Shown: positions 12,959 to 26,487, counted from the stretch's first letter. The stretch is DNA of 64,000 nt from Chionis minor (GCA_013398295.1 VZSF01006823.1:372001-436000); one strand, 5' to 3'. A program made the numbers and translations. The notes: a model not told the origin generated them from the sequence alone.

Positions 12959-12962
<4 letters not shown>
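12151..12962. other. Unique non-coding DNA upstream of an A29 tract
   Basis: No gene is recognised. Open frames on both strands at about 12553-12889 coincide and lack known domains. Because a long A-tract follows directly, part of this segment could be a retroposed transcript in plus orientation, but I do not recognise a parent and saw no matching target-site duplication. Confidence 0.45.

Positions 12963-12991
<29 letters not shown>
12963..12991 (+). repeat. Poly-A tract (A29)
   Basis: Twenty-nine uninterrupted A residues follow GGCGTGT and precede GCCACAATG. CR1 elements do not end in poly-A, so this is either a simple homopolymer expansion or the tail of a retrocopy. No canonical AATAAA lies just upstream; the closest is GATAAATA near 12933. 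Confidence 0.9.
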
Positions 12992-12992
<1 letters not shown>

Positions 12993-14360
12993 CCACAATG
13001 CCCTAATTTTCACCTTGCCAAGAGGCTGTGGTTTTAGTTGTATTTAAAGCGATGATAATTAAACTGTAGGTCTACTTAAGGGGGTTTGAAAATCCTTCTA
13101 TAATATGATGAAGATATTTTACATGCACATTGCTCAAATAGTGCTGCTGAGGTTGTCAGCTCTCAGGTGGACTTTTAAATGATGGAGCTGGAGCACCGAG
13201 GGCTTCTCCCAAGCTCTCCGAAGTGAAAAGGAGACAACAGCTAGCGAGCTATTCTAGTAGTTCAGATTTTGCTTGAATCGGGTTTCTAAATACATTGCAA
13301 AGTACTTCTGGAAAGCTGAGTATGTCTTAGGACTTACAGATTTAGTGTATATTTTGGTGCTTGTTCCCTGTGGTGACTTTAGGTAGTACCTGTCAAACTG
13401 TGTAACAGAAGGTTGTTGAAAATAGGTTTGGTTTATTCCGCTTTTATCGCTACGGCTAGTGATAAAGATGTACAAAAATGCAAAAGATATGCGTATTATC
13501 TCTGGCATCGGATACTGGAGTAAGCTGCTGGCATTCAGCAGTTCACTGTAGAGCCTGTGCGTGCTCAGGGTGGTCTAATGCCCTTCGGGAACGTGGAGGT
13601 GGCAAGGTTTGCTGTCTCCTCATGCTGCTGAGCTGTTCCTGGGTCCTCTAAACCAGGGTGTATTCCAAAAGTGACGAAGTTACCCCTTTGCTGAACCCCG
13701 GTGGTTGCTTGTGCCTCTGAAGACATCAATGCCTTTGCAAGTTGTGCTTGTTTTGTGTTTTAAAGAGGGCTGGTTTTGGCACGATTTGCTTAATTGGTTA
13801 TTCACTGAATTCTGCAAAACTGGACTTTAGAGGTTGAGCTGATGCTTGTGACGGGGGGGGGAAAAAAAAAAGCTTGGAAATTTAGGAAGAACACTAAAAA
13901 CCCATGCCTGTAAGTTTTTAAAGGTCCACATAGCAACGCGGCAGTGGGTTTCAGAAGAGTTTTTGAAAAACAAAAATGGGGTGGGGGAAGGCAATGTGAA
14001 CAATGCAATACAAAATGGGGTAAACTTTGAGACTTTATCTTTCTATACATTATTCATTGCGGCTAGTGAAAGGCAACTTGGCTTCTCTTGTGTTTTTGCC
14101 GGCCAATTGGAAATGGTGAAAATGTTTGTAACTTCTATTGTGTTTTTTTCTAATTAGACAAGGCAAATAGTTTATGAAGACCAAGGACAGAATTAATCAT
14201 GGGCTCTTGCTCATCACAGCTGTGCTCTGAATGCCTGACAGAGCCACTTTATGGCATATAATTCAATATATAGAATAAATGTACTACAAAGGACATAGCT
14301 TTGAAAGCATTTTCAGTGGTGATCGTGTTGTTTTGCGACGTCCTGAGCACAACTGATTAC
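12992..14360. other. Unique non-coding DNA
   Basis: No gene is recognised. A G9 run followed at once by an A10 run (13853-13871) is the only low-complexity feature of note. Confidence 0.6.
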
Positions 14361-14427
14361 AATTGAACTGAATGGGAGCTGAGAGATGCTTTGGAAAGTG
14401 AAATCCTTGCTGGCATTTTCAAAGAGG
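14361..14427. repeat. Ancient amniote repeat fragment (possible)
   Basis: The order ATTGAACTGAATGGGAGCTG, then a TGCT stretch, then CATTTTCAAAG resembles the old sauropsid repeat tail 'ATTGACTTCAATGGGAGCTG ... TGCTCAGCAC ... TTTTGAAAATC'. It is strongly diverged, and recognition is by pattern only. Confidence 0.35.
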
Positions 14428-17400
14428 AGATCTGAATCTGGATTACAGCTTTTTATGCAATTTGGATATAATTTTCATGTCTAATTTAGTGGCTTTATAA
14501 GCATATTGAGTGTTTTCTGCAGGCAGTTGGTTACCTACGCATTCAACTCTCTCTTTGGGTTTATGAGCATAGAAATCAGGAGGTTCTGAGGGTTCTTTCA
14601 AGCCACGTGATTAAAGTCTTCCCCCGACGTCAGCCTTAAGACTAGAAGCTGTATTTATATTTTGTGTGAACTATATGTTTTTTTGAATGATCTGATGCCA
14701 GTAGCAATCATACTTAATGTTTTCTGTTAACTTCAAAATGTACATTACTTAGGATTAGCTTTTGAAAGAAATATTAGCTAGTTTGTTTGTTGCTCTTTCA
14801 ATGCTTTTCTATTTAACCAAATCTGAAGTACTTACGCTGTACTATTTTTATTTTAAAAGCCCTCTCATGCTTTTGCTTTAGTAAGAGTGTCCACACTTGC
14901 AAATAACATTACCCTTTGAATTGAAAAATGCTAATTTAGGTTTATGGGGTGCAGCTGAAAGTGACTTCTCAGTCTTTTACCTGAGCCAGACTTCAAAAAT
15001 GATTAGCAATCGCTTTCACTTGCGAATGGATGTTTGTCTGCCTCTGTGTATTCTGAATAACTGATCTGCAAGCGCAAAGCCTATCTAGATGTACAAATCC
15101 CATTAATTTGCAAGTTTAAGTAGTTGCGTCCACACTTTAAAGGTCTGTTTTAAATCACTTGGAGCATGCTACTGACAGACATAACCATGAAAGTAAATGT
15201 TAGTTCATAAAATGTCTAGCGTAAAAGAAAGGGTGTAATTCTCTATTACGTCATTATTATATTGCAGTGAAGTCTGTAATATCCACGCGGATGTGAAAAC
15301 TGAAATGAATGAAAATGTGGCTCGTTTGGCTATCAGCTTGTCCATTGTTAGCACAAAATGTTCGCGGATTTCAGTTTTGTTTTGTAATGTTTGTATATAG
15401 TATGCGAAAACACCTGACAAATGCTTCGGCCAACCCTGGTTCGAAATAATGAAAGCTTTGTGACTACAGGGATTATAGTTTCAGAGAGCTTAGACGAGTG
15501 CCTGATTACATGGGTGCTTAGTGAAAACAAACCTGGTCTTTTCAAATCTTATGCAGTTGTCCGATGTGATGTGGTGTAAGCATAGTGTGGGTGTTGGATC
15601 GAATACTCTTTTGGCTGTTGATTTTTAAAGCACCAGTTTTCATGGAGTAGAATGGTATTCTGGACTCGATTATTTGTTTTATAAATTACAATGGCTAGTC
15701 TGTTATTAGCAAACAGATTTCAAATGTGGTTGTCTCTTTCAGTGCCTGATAGCGTGCACACTGGTGTTTAGTGGAGTTTAGGAGAGTTAAAATTCTCCTA
15801 ATAATATATCATAGAAAACAAAAATGCTGCTTCTTACTGGTATTTGATACTTCCTTCAGTATTGCAAATCAAAGTTTTACTGGGTTTGGAAATGCCAAAG
15901 CAGCACATTTTGTACTCCTCAAAAAAAAAAAAAAAAATCAGCTTCTGGAAGTGAAGAACATCTGCATCTAAAGCACGCCAATTAGCAAGAAGACACGAGT
16001 GATGCTGGCGCTCTCGGTCTATTTTTGGTCACTGTCTACGTGATCAGGAAAAAACAGAATGCTATGGCTTTGATTAACTCTTCTCATTCCGTTTTTTAAA
16101 GCACTACTTCTTATTTTCAGTAGTGAAACATTGATGAACAAAGCATGCCTATGAAGATGTTTAAATAAGGCTAGAAGAACTGAGCAAATACATGGTAATC
16201 GGTAATTTACTTCATATATTTCCTAAATATTCCTCAGGCTACTGAGTATGACGCACTGTACTGTCCCATACAGAAGGTTAAGAAAAGACCTATATATTTA
16301 CAGAAGTCATACTTGTATAGCTAAAGCTTGAATTTTCACATCTGCAATTTCTATTTAGTCGTGACTGTTTTATATGACATTGTCTCTTAAAACTGCAATG
16401 ACTGTAAGCCATAGGAAAATGTAAATTTAAATTTCAAAATCATTTGAAATCATCTTGTATGGAAAAAAAATACCTTTGAGATCAGTCTTCTAATGCTGTT
16501 CTCTCCCTTGAGAGCAGCCATATACCTTTGGATTATTTGATGCTTGTCTGCATATATCTTAATGACTCAATGACTTCTTGATTCAAAAGGGACTTCTGCA
16601 GACAGTGAAAAACATTGTGCTTCCCAGTTAAATAATGTGAAATATAGAAAAGTTTTGGTGTGTGGTTATTCTTTTCAGTTTTAATTGTGAAAACGGGGTT
16701 AGATTCTTAGTGTTGGAGATGGATATTCACATCCCATGAGCATTCGTGTAAGTCATACTTGGTTTCTCAAATGTTAGGTGAAGGCAATTTCTAGAGGAAG
16801 GTAAATGGTGAAACAAACTCGCTTGAAAATTGGTGTAGAGTTGCAAATGTTCTTCATGTTGTTGAAGCGAATTCCTTACAGTTTGATGTATTATGTTTCC
16901 AGGAATGTCCTGAGTTTGTGTTTAGGTGTAGTACAAATAATCATGATAAAATGGCAGGTCCCAGTACCTTCAGCTCTAGCAATGCATCATGTTTTTTTTT
17001 AATTACCTCTCTTTTTCAAACATCATTGCTCTCCCATTCCATTAATTTAAACAAAAAATACTGTTGAAATACTGACCTGAAAAGAAACGTGGTTTCTTCC
17101 CGTAAGTTTCCTTATTTCACAAGAAAGTGTATGTTTGTTATTTGTATGTGTGAATTGTAATGCCAAATGCACTCATCTTTGGAGTGAAAGAGAAGGCAAA
17201 ACTGTTTAAAGCTACCTGGATTAGAAATTATGCAATGGATGAAATTTAGTTGTCCTTATCCTCCCAGAACACTTCAAGGGATCTGTCATCCTCAGAAACA
17301 GGCAGGCCCCCTGTTCTGTTCTGCTGGCGGAAGATGAAGAGTGGTCCCCTGGTGCAGTCTGGTGTAGCTGTGTTGCTGAAAGTGCTTTTAAAAATATGAC

Positions 17401-18326
17401 CCAAAGTCTGGATGTGAAGTAACGAAAGGCTTGGCCTTGTTCCCTCTTTGAAATTCTTGTCCTCCCTTGTTCCCTGAAAAGTTTCAGTTTTTGTCATTTG
17501 CTGATTTATTGCTGTCTTACCCCATATTGTTCCTTATTGCAGCCCTGATCTGTTTGGAACTATGCATGATGAGATTTCAAAACAAGTAATTGGTACCAAA
17601 CGGTGTTGGCAGGAGAAATCTAAGTGGAACCCTTCAAATTTTCTTTAAACTCAGTTGACTTCTGGCAAACAGAGATGTACAGTTAGCATGGCTGTCTTTT
17701 TTTAATGTGGATTTCTTTATTTTTAGTAACTTTGTTATAAGAGGATTGCCCTTTTCCAAAAATCACTTGTTGAAAAATCTGTTGAGAACATCCTCCAGGC
17801 AATGCAAAGCATAAATTTTAATATGTTGTAATCCTTCAGTTCTCCAGTCTACGTGTCTGAATATTTCACAACCGATGAAGTATAGCAGAAGGTGCAGCTT
17901 TAAATTAATTGAGTAGATTTTGCCTTTTCCCTTAACAAGGCAGAGTGAACATCTGAGCCATCACAAAGGACATAACAATCATGTTGATACTAATCACACA
18001 AAAAAATACTTCTGTTGGAAGTTGAATTGGGTTAGCAATGCATGTAACCAGGAGCAAATAATTCAGCTGCTTGCTGTTTATATGAGCGGTGTTGAAAGTT
18101 GTTCACGGCTTGGCTCGAGAACTTGCGTGACTTTACAGGCAGGTGCAGAACGTATCTCAGCTACACTTGTGCTTTTTCTTCATTCCAGAGGTCAGCTATT
18201 GTCAGTACGTGATACCTAACCCAGCCTTTTAAATGGACACCGATGGCCATTCCTCAGGGAAATCCCCCATGACCTGTCTCAGCCCCTTTGCAGTGCAGGT
18301 GAGAGTTCCCATGGATTCTGTTGGGT
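14428..18326. other. Unique non-coding DNA
   Basis: No gene is recognised. The segment is AT-rich with a pure A17 run at 15921-15937. Minus-strand open frames such as 17246-17497 (83 codons) have no recognisable domain. Confidence 0.6.
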
Positions 18327-18572
18327 TCCAGGACAACAGGCACAAACTGGAACACAGGAAATTCCATCTAAACATGAGGAAAAACTTCTTTACTTTGAGG
18401 GTGATGGAGCACTGGAACAGGCTGCCCAGAGAGGCTGTGGAGTCTCCTTCTCTGGAGAAAACCCGCCTGGATATGTTCCTGTGCAACCTGCTCTGGGTGA
18501 CCCTGCTTTGGCAGGGGGCTTGGACTAGGCGATCTTTGAAGGTCCCTTCCAACCCCTACCATTCTGCGGTTC
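18327..18572 (+). mobile_element. CR1 LINE, 3'-terminal fragment (second subfamily, older)
   Basis: This is a plus-strand CR1 3' end of a different subtype from the copy at 3.6 kb. It runs through GGCACAAACTGGAACACAGG, ACATGAGGAAAAACTTCTTT, GAGCACTGGAACAGGCTGCC, GGAGTCTCCTTCTCTGGAGA and GGTCCCTTCCAACCCCTACC. It ends with a degenerate octamer (ATTCTGCGGTTC). It is more diverged, with at least two small internal deletions: one near 18333-18340, and a 6-nt loss at about 18457 where the usual TCTGGAGATATTCAAAACC reads TCTGGAGAAAACC. The last ORF2 codons are still readable ([17 protein letters not shown]). Confidence 0.93.
18350..18500 (+). pseudogene. CR1 ORF2 C-terminal remnant (second copy)
   Basis: The translation HLNMRKNFFTLRVMEHWNRL and its continuation PREAVESPSLE are the conserved C-terminal end of CR1 ORF2. 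The 6-nt deletion removes two residues (the IF of the usual SLEIFKTRLD) without breaking frame. The open frame reads through the rest of the repeat into flanking DNA, so the apparent 138-codon frame at 18233-18649 is not a gene. No catalytic domain remains. Confidence 0.8.
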
Positions 18573-21500
18573 ACGCAACACCATTAGGAGTGTTGAAAGC
18601 TCTGCACCTCCGTGTTGAGTTGCAGTTTGAAACCACACCATGGCTTTGAAGCTGACTTACGAATATTTTAGTGTTGTGTTATCTCAGATGGTTAGCAATT
18701 TTCCTGGTCCGGCCAGGTAAAACCAGCTCAGGAGTTAATTATTGTTACTTGAAGTGTAGCATATGGGGAAGTAAAAAAATATATTGCAGGTAGAGCAATA
18801 GAATGAAATCCCAAGTCATTGGTAAAAATGACAACAAAAGAGGGCACCAGTTCCCCACAGATCCCAGGTTTGGTGTGTTCGTAGGTTTCCCGCCCTGTAA
18901 GTGTGGAGCACTGATAATGGAACAATTATCTTTTTAGGGTGGAGTGAAATCTGTGTTTACTGATATTTGCAGTTTCAGTGGAATCCTTCCAACGCCATTT
19001 ATGAGACCTTGAATAGACTCTGAGATAACGAAGAGGAAAGCTCATTGCAGAGCAGCAGTAGCCTCTGATTTAATCCTCCAGACCAGCCGAGTTGAAGACA
19101 GCTATAGTCTTGTTGCTGCAATGGTGTAATAGTTGTGACCTTTTAAAGGGAGCACTGAAGTTATGCAAAACTGCACAGAATAGGGCAACACGCACCATCA
19201 AGCTGTTTTTCCTCCACTAAGAGTGGGCTGGGTTTGTACCGTGCTGGAGTTGCAGAGACCTCCGTATTGCTCTGTTCCAGAGTCCACTGAAATGAATGAG
19301 CAGATGCCTTCAGAGCTAATCATGGTGACTTTCTTGTGTTTCAGACCTTGTTCAGGAAGCTCATGGCATCTTCTTCTGTGCTGCTGAGCAGTGGGTCTCG
19401 TATTACCTCCAAATGTTATCATTTCGGTCAGCAAGAGTTAGAGATGATGACTAGCCCCAGTCTTTGGAAGAAATAAAGAATTAGAAAAAATTTTCCTTTT
19501 TTTTTCTCCTTGCTGATTGTCCAAGGTCCATAGATATTCTGGTCTTTGCATTTTGTGTATGCTGGGTGTGTACCTTCCCTTGGGAAAGCAGACAGCTAAG
19601 TTTGCACAGAACTGGAAAATGTGATTGCAGCATGGGTAGCTAGTTTAAACCTAGGTCAGCTAAAAGATAGGGAGCCACCACCTTTGGCATCAATCTCCAA
19701 AGGGCTCAGGTAGGCCCACTGCGGTCACGCTGCTGTGGCTGCTCCATGGGTGGGCTGAAGCCCTGGAACGTCTGAGCTCTGGTGTGAACTGGACATCCTG
19801 AAAACCCAGCAGTGGGAGCGTGAGTAGTGCCCCTGCTGAAATGGTCATTAAATGAAGTTCATCCTTCATATATCAAGTTATAATCTCGTTCCAGCCATTT
19901 CTTTAGTTCCTTCATTTAAGCTTTGACTTCAACGGTAGTATATTTTCTAAAGATAGCCAACAGGCAATTGACCCAACGAGAATCGGAAACGATCCCGTAC
20001 ATACTAGTTAGTCCAGCTGTGCCTACAAACGATAGAAAAAAATGAAATCACAGTATTTTTAATTCTCTCATTTTGAAATGGCATTATTTGAATTCTAGGC
20101 ATTCTCGGCATTCCAGATTCCTTGAAATTACGAGATGTACTTGCTGTTTATCCTGTAGCTTTTTAAGTCTCTCACTTCAGCGCCTTTGGTGACCAGTGGG
20201 CTCTATTTATATTAGGCTCTGTGTGTCACTGTAATTAAAGTCAAGCCAGCAATGTTGCTTAAGCTTCAGTGGAAACACTGAAATCCTCTGGCTTAAACTC
20301 TGAATTTAGGTCTGGCATAACTAGATAATGACTAGGCATCAAAAGGTTTAAATACCTTTGCATTATAATTGATCTCTCTTGCATATCTATCAAAATTTCT
20401 TTCAAAATTTAACACAGCCTGAGGCTTTCCCCATGTAAAAAGTGGATCCTGCCGTTCCCAGATTTGAAGAGTTGATTCCAGAGAGGTTTGCCAGTGTTTG
20501 GTTCCTCTTAAATGCTTGCTATTTCTGTACAATTCCCTGAAGTGTATGATGGTTTATTCAATTTCATTAACATTTGGAAAGGATTTGAGGAATTGCATGG
20601 TTTGGTCACTACAGTAAAAAGATAATAATGCTCTTGGGAGCAGCTGAATGTGGAAATTGCATGTGAGAGGCTGTGTGTCCATCCTTGGGGGCTGTAACAG
20701 CCCTTCTCTACGGTGTGCTATAAAGTTTTAACGGCTCTAATCAGCAAGGACCATCACCACCACTCATGTCAGAGGAATGGCCCTCTTGTATGATAACATC
20801 TGAAGACTGTTCTCATTGATGGCCATGCCTGTATATCATTTTCTAAGCTCAAGTCCAAACTTGTCGCAGATTGAAATGATTTGGAGGGAAGGCCACTGTG
20901 AGAAGAGGATTGGCTGGGAGCTGGCAATGGATGGGGGAAGCCTCAATTCACGTTACCTCTATCCAGGCGCTCGAGCGTGCCTGTGTTACAGGCACAGTTA
21001 CAAAGCCATTCTCTTTACCTACTTATCTCTTTTACCAGCTATGTAATGCCATGCAGTGGTGTCACACTGCCAGAGCAGACTAGTTATCTAGTTTCCTTTC
21101 TTAAAATAAATGTCATTAGTAGGGAGGCAGCCAAGCTACACTCATCCATTTGCTGGCGGTGACAGCCCACGGTGTGCTCTGGGCTGCTCTTCTACAAGTG
21201 CTTCAAGCCGCAGTCCATGTGAACTGGCTGATGAGCGTTGATATGACTCTTGTGTTTCAGCAGCACCTTACAAAGGTGTTCGTGGAGTCTTGCGAGTTGT
21301 TTCGATGAATTTGGCAGGGATGTGAAAGGACTTGTGGGATGCGGCACAGTTAAAACAAATGCGTGTCGCTTGGTACGTTAGGCAGGTTTTTGCAAGACAT
21401 CAGGAGAGGTTGCGGTGATTCCTGTGTCAGAACTTGCTGGCAATGGTTTGCCCCAGAGAGCTTCCAGTGTTGCTTGCAGCCATGGGAAATTACAGTTAAA

Positions 21501-22340
21501 AGAGGCTGCTATCGCAGCAGCCCAGGCTGGCAGCAAGAATAAAAGAGCGTGTGGCCTGCAGCACGTTCCGTGCTCAGTATCACTGCTGTAAGCCTGCGAA
21601 AGTGCAGGAATACTATTGTAGGAATACTGAAATAGTCTCTTTTTTTTTTTGAACTTGGACTTGAGGGTCCTTATATGTCAACAGTCATGTATGTGTTACT
21701 CAGCATTTTGTGATGATAATACAGGGTTATATCTCTCATCTTTGAAAACTGTTTGCTTTGAAGTTTGAAATACTGTGTATGATGTAGCCACTTCTTGGGA
21801 GTAGGGTTGCCCTGCTCTAAATGAAAAAAGAAAAAACCTTAATTTTATCTTTTATTTCTTTTAGAAACAAACAAGTTGTGAATGAGGCGCAGAAAAACTT
21901 ACCAGCATACTGTCGCTGTAGTCTCTTGCGCTGAGAATTCATGCTGGGGTTTACATCCCTCCCTTCTCTCTCAGCCCTTCCCTCCCCATCTCGTCTCCCT
22001 GCACCATACATGTGTTTAATCTTAGACATAGATGTAAACCTGTCTATCCCTTATTTTGCATCCTTTGAGTATTATTATAATCAGGCCAGTTTATTAAGAA
22101 TTAATGCCCCTTCGTGAACTGAGGATAATGGAATGGCCACATTTCCTCTTGTGCTGGACTGTGATTTACTAATAGGAGCTTCTAGGGAAAGGATCATAAA
22201 AGAGTGAGGCCCCCACCTCTGGATTAATATTTAATCAGGTGTTAAGAGAGCCTTGTGTTGGATCCTGGAGTTGCTAGCAGAAACCTGCAGGGGAAATGAG
22301 AGGGTCCTGCATCTTAAAGGGGCAATGCAGTTATAATTAA
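18573..22340. other. Unique non-coding DNA
   Basis: No gene is recognised. The segment has short T runs (for example near 21640-21650) and ordinary sequence otherwise. Open frames of 60-80 codons on both strands show no domains. Confidence 0.6.
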
Positions 22341-22411
22341 AGGCTTGATCCAAAGCCCATGGACATAAATGAAAAGCTCCTGTTGATTTGAAGATCTTTG
22401 CATCTGGCCCA
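22341..22411. repeat. Ancient near-palindromic amniote repeat tail
   Basis: The segment opens with GGCTTGATCCAAAGCCCATGG and closes with GATCTTTGCATCTGGCCC. The two ends are roughly reverse complements, as in the old sauropsid repeat 'TGATCCAAAGCCCATTGAAG ... CTTTGGATCAGGCCC'. The middle, TCCTGTTGATTTGA, matches the expected 'TCCCATTGACTTCA'. It is diverged, and the family name is uncertain (old CR1/L3-like). Confidence 0.5.
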
Positions 22412-25400
22412 AAGGGAATGAAAAATAATGAATGTTTTTTGCATGTGAGACAGAGAAAGACAGACATACTTTTTTGTTACTGTTATTTCAAAGGTATCAA
22501 ACAAGGTTAACGTGTATGGTCTAAGTTTAAAATGAATGGGATGGAAAAGGTCTGCTGCTAAAGACATGCACCAAACAAGCCGGGGGCCAAACTGTTCCAA
22601 ATTTTTAAAATATATGAATTCGGATGGCTGATTTCTTGTATTTCATGGTTAAATAAGCTACACGGAGAGAAACGTGGCAGCTGAGTTGTTCTAAGTCTCA
22701 TTATGGTTTGTGGACTATAGAGGCACGATCTGTTTTTAAGTAGGCACCGCTCGGTTCCCTTCGGGTTACAAACAAAATCTGCCCCTGGTTCTCAAAATCA
22801 GCTGGAGCCGCAGCCCCCTCCACTGGTAGGAGCAGATCCGGGGGCACTTGCTCTCGGGCTGCCTCTGCAGACGCCTCGGTGGGACACAGCCCTGCAGACG
22901 ACCACCAAAGCAGAAAGCGTGGATAGCCCGTCTGACGATGCGTGGCGTAAATTGAATTTCTGCAAAGTGTGTGCCTTTTTCAATTACTGTACCATGTTCC
23001 CGGTACTCTTAATGGGTTATTTCATCATCAAGCTGGGCCTATGCATTTATCAGGGCTTAAAAAAAATAAAAAAAAGTTCTTGAGTTGGAACAGGGGGGGT
23101 TTGTGTGGGGGTTGTTGGTCAATGTAGTTGACTACTATGTTTTAAACTTTGCCCTGTAAGAAGAGCCTCCAGCTGACATAAAACCCCTGATAAGCAGAAA
23201 GGAGGCAAAAATGTGGTTTGTGCTGAAGCTGTCCTCTGCAGATGAGGTGGGAGAGGAGCGGCCACTCTGCTCTTGCAGTGTTGGGAGAGAGAACGAGCTT
23301 GACCGTGGCTTCTCGCTAGAGAGAACGTTTTGCCTTCAGGTAAGCGTGTGTGTTATGAGGGGCTGTCCAGCCGAGCTGATACCTGTGATCTCACGTCATC
23401 CTTTTGAATTGCCCTTTCAAACCAATATCCTCAGAGTATGTATGAAAATATGTTAAAATTGCCCAGGAAGATGCCACACATAGCTGCTCAGCGAGGCTTA
23501 GCAGGACCTATTGTATTCCATTGCAGGTTGCCACGTCCTTGGTCACTGTGTTTCGATTGATCTGAGTTTGCATCTGCTCTCCATCTATGCCAGTTTTGCA
23601 TTTCTGCTAAATATAGCCTAGACGAGGGACAGCGATTAGGACCGTGTTTGTATCGATAGATCTTCTCTCGTTCTCTGTGTACATCCTCTGGATGCCTTGC
23701 ACAAGTTCACTTTGTGCCGTATAATATTGAGCGATAACGTGGTGCGTTACATCTAGTTAATTTAGAAAATCTTCCGTTATTCCTTCAATTGATTTTTGGC
23801 TATTTGCATTTACAAAAAAAAATATCTTAAAGCACAAGACCACAGTTGAAGTGTTTGTATGAGAGAACGTATGTTTGTGGCTTCTTTGAGAGAACTTAGG
23901 TTGGACTTTCTCTGTTCTTTGTTTTGTGCTTTTGCAAAATCCTCGGGTATTGAATTTTGAACATGAATTCTAGTTTTCATGCAAAGTTGCAGCTGTTTCT
24001 AACCTACAGAGTTCAACAGAGAACCGCAAAGTGCTGCGTCTTCCAAAACAATAGTGAAACTGAATTTCCTTCGGTCCCAGACAGGTCCTCGGGAGAAGCT
24101 TTGTCCTACAACTGATTTTTCATCTTGATTAGGCCAACCTTCCTCCACGCTTCTGTGGAAACTGTGTTGTGTGTGCTTAACATGGAAGAGTGGCAGGAGG
24201 AGAGCAGTGAGCGTGACTGTCGGCGTTGGCAATAAACAGTGGCAGCCAGCAAGAAGAGAGAACCAGGCGAGAGTAACGAGGCAGTTCCTCCAGCGCCATC
24301 AGCAGATGTTTTGAGGACTGTCGTTGGGTGTGTGCATCATTGTGTGGGTAATTCCACGACACAGTTAGGCACAGGGTACAAAACAGCATAGTTTTCAAGG
24401 AACAGGTGGTGGGGTGCCACGGGACCTGTTCCTTCTTTGGAGGCAGAGAGGAACGGGGGTTTGGTGCCTAACACTTCTGAATCTCCTCAAAGATGAAGAG
24501 TCTTGCACTCTTCATGAAAAAACACAAAGAAAAGCAGAGCATTTTGTCACGCTGAGCTTACACCATCTTGGCCTTAAGCTGACTTCATGTTGTTCTTTTT
24601 TTTTTTTTTAACTGTCCATTACAAAGGCACATTTAAATACAAACAAAACCCCCTGTCTTTTTAATGCTATGCACTTTTGAGGGACTGTCGGAAGAAGAAG
24701 CTGGAAGATGATGACTGGCATACAGAACAAGACTACATTTTTCTTCCCCATCCATTAAGAAATACAGTCATTTAGAAAGAAATAGATGGATCCTTTGGAA
24801 CTGGATACTTTTAGTCCTAATAGCAAAATTCGAGAGCTGTGTCTAAACCCAAGATATTTGGAATAAGCTGCTTCACTTCTCTCTCCTGCAGTCATCTTTT
24901 TAGTTCACATGACTGCTTCTGATTTCATTGGAGAAACTGAAAAACATTTAAGCAGAATTTTAAAATTAGTTGTTTGTGGTTCTTTTTTTTTTTTTGCCCT
25001 TGGGCTTTTGAATCAAATTAAAAATAATACTTTTAATTTGAGAATTGAGATCTGACCACAGCAGAATTTTTTTTCACCTCAGATTTACACTGAAAAAGTT
25101 GATCTGATTATATCTTAGATTTTTTATGACCTGAAAGCAAATAGAAACGAGCTGCATGCTTTTGTTGGTTTTGTTTTTATCATCTTGAGGTCTTTGCAGC
25201 TACCTCGGGTTCCATAAAAAGATAGGATGCCAAATTTTTGTGTTTTGAAGTATTGCAGTCCAGTCAATGTCTTTGAGGATTGGTGGCACAGAGGTGCAGG
25301 GATAAAGAGGGCACATGCAAAGCAAAAAGAAGCAGAGAGCAGAGGTGGATGAGGAACCTGTGTCTACTAGATCTTAGCTGGGTTCTTGAACCACAATGCT

Positions 25401-26410
25401 AAATAGCCGTCTCTCTCCTAATGATTGCTCCCAGAGAAAGACTTTCCCTGCAAATCACTTTCCAACACCATCTAATAGGCAAGGCTTATTTCAGAATTTT
25501 ATTCCAGCTCATTTAAGTTTGGGGACCTTCCCTGTTGCTCATTAATCTCAAGGAAAAAATGCAGATGAGAGAAGTTCAGTCGGTGTGCAGCCACTCTAGA
25601 TGAATGTGGGCAAGGTCTTTTCTTTCCTTCTGTTGCCTGGAGGTCAGGAGCCATGGCTGCATTAAACCACCTCGACAGAACAGTACCCAATTACACAGCC
25701 TCTTGTAAGGGCTGGAGATCACGAGACCATTACTATTGGATCGGAAGAGCTGCATCTCCCATAATTTGGTGGGAAATGACAAAACAAAGAAAACTGACTG
25801 GTGTTTCAAATGGTGTAGGGAAGGGACTTTTGCTTTTAACAAAACAATGCTGGCTGCTTTGTGATTCAACCTGCTGCCCTCTCCTGAAAATAGTACAAAA
25901 TTCTCCATTAGTGGCACATAGTTGTGCAATAAAATTATTTATTGCTACCTCAAGCTTTAAAGTTCCTTCTTATAAAGCAAGATATAGCAGAAATGGGGTA
26001 AAGGGCAAGCATTTAGTTCCCAAATACTAAGGTCTAACCTAATGTAAAATGTATCCTTTGCAATTAAGAATAGAAGATAATGAAGTTTATGACTGTCCTT
26101 ATTTTTTCCCAGGGAAAGTTTGGCAGTCTGGAGCTGGCCAGAAAGCAAGTCATCTCCAATTCATGCAGACCTTGGCTTTGCTGAGAAAACCTTCATTCTT
26201 TTCTCAGAACATACCTATTGACCTCAATTTTTTATTTTATTTTTTTTAAAGAAGTCCTTTCTTGTAGATGTTGCTGCATGGGAGCTTGTTGTCTGTGCAA
26301 TCTAGGAATCTGGGAGTGTCTCAATCAACCAGTCTTTGTCCCCTTGGTGTCTGAGAGCTTCAGCAGGTAAAGGCAGGTAGCTGATACAATCAGGCAAAAG
26401 CTTCCTCTTC
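22412..26410. other. Unique non-coding DNA
   Basis: No gene is recognised. There are poly-T runs near 24596-24609 and 24985-24995, and an A-rich, then G-rich, patch at 23060-23112. Two overlapping open frames near 25576-26030, on opposite strands, have no recognisable content. Confidence 0.6.
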
Positions 26411-26464
26411 CTGTAGTCAATGGGAATTTTGCCTCTGACTTGTTAGAGTTAGGATTTCAGCCCT
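26411..26464. repeat. Ancient amniote repeat fragment
   Basis: TGTAGTCAATGGGAATTTTG, then CCTCTGACTTG, then AGTTAGGATTTCAGCCC parallels the common sauropsid tail 'TGAAGTCAATGGGAGTTTTG CCTGAGTAAGG ... GGATTTGGCCC'. The fragment is short and diverged. Confidence 0.45.
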
Positions 26465-26487
26465 AGTGTTCTCAGAGAGACATTGAT

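Noticed and set aside
18233..18649. 138-codon plus-strand open frame
   Set aside because: Its core is the CR1 ORF2 C-terminal remnant, and the rest is flanking DNA.
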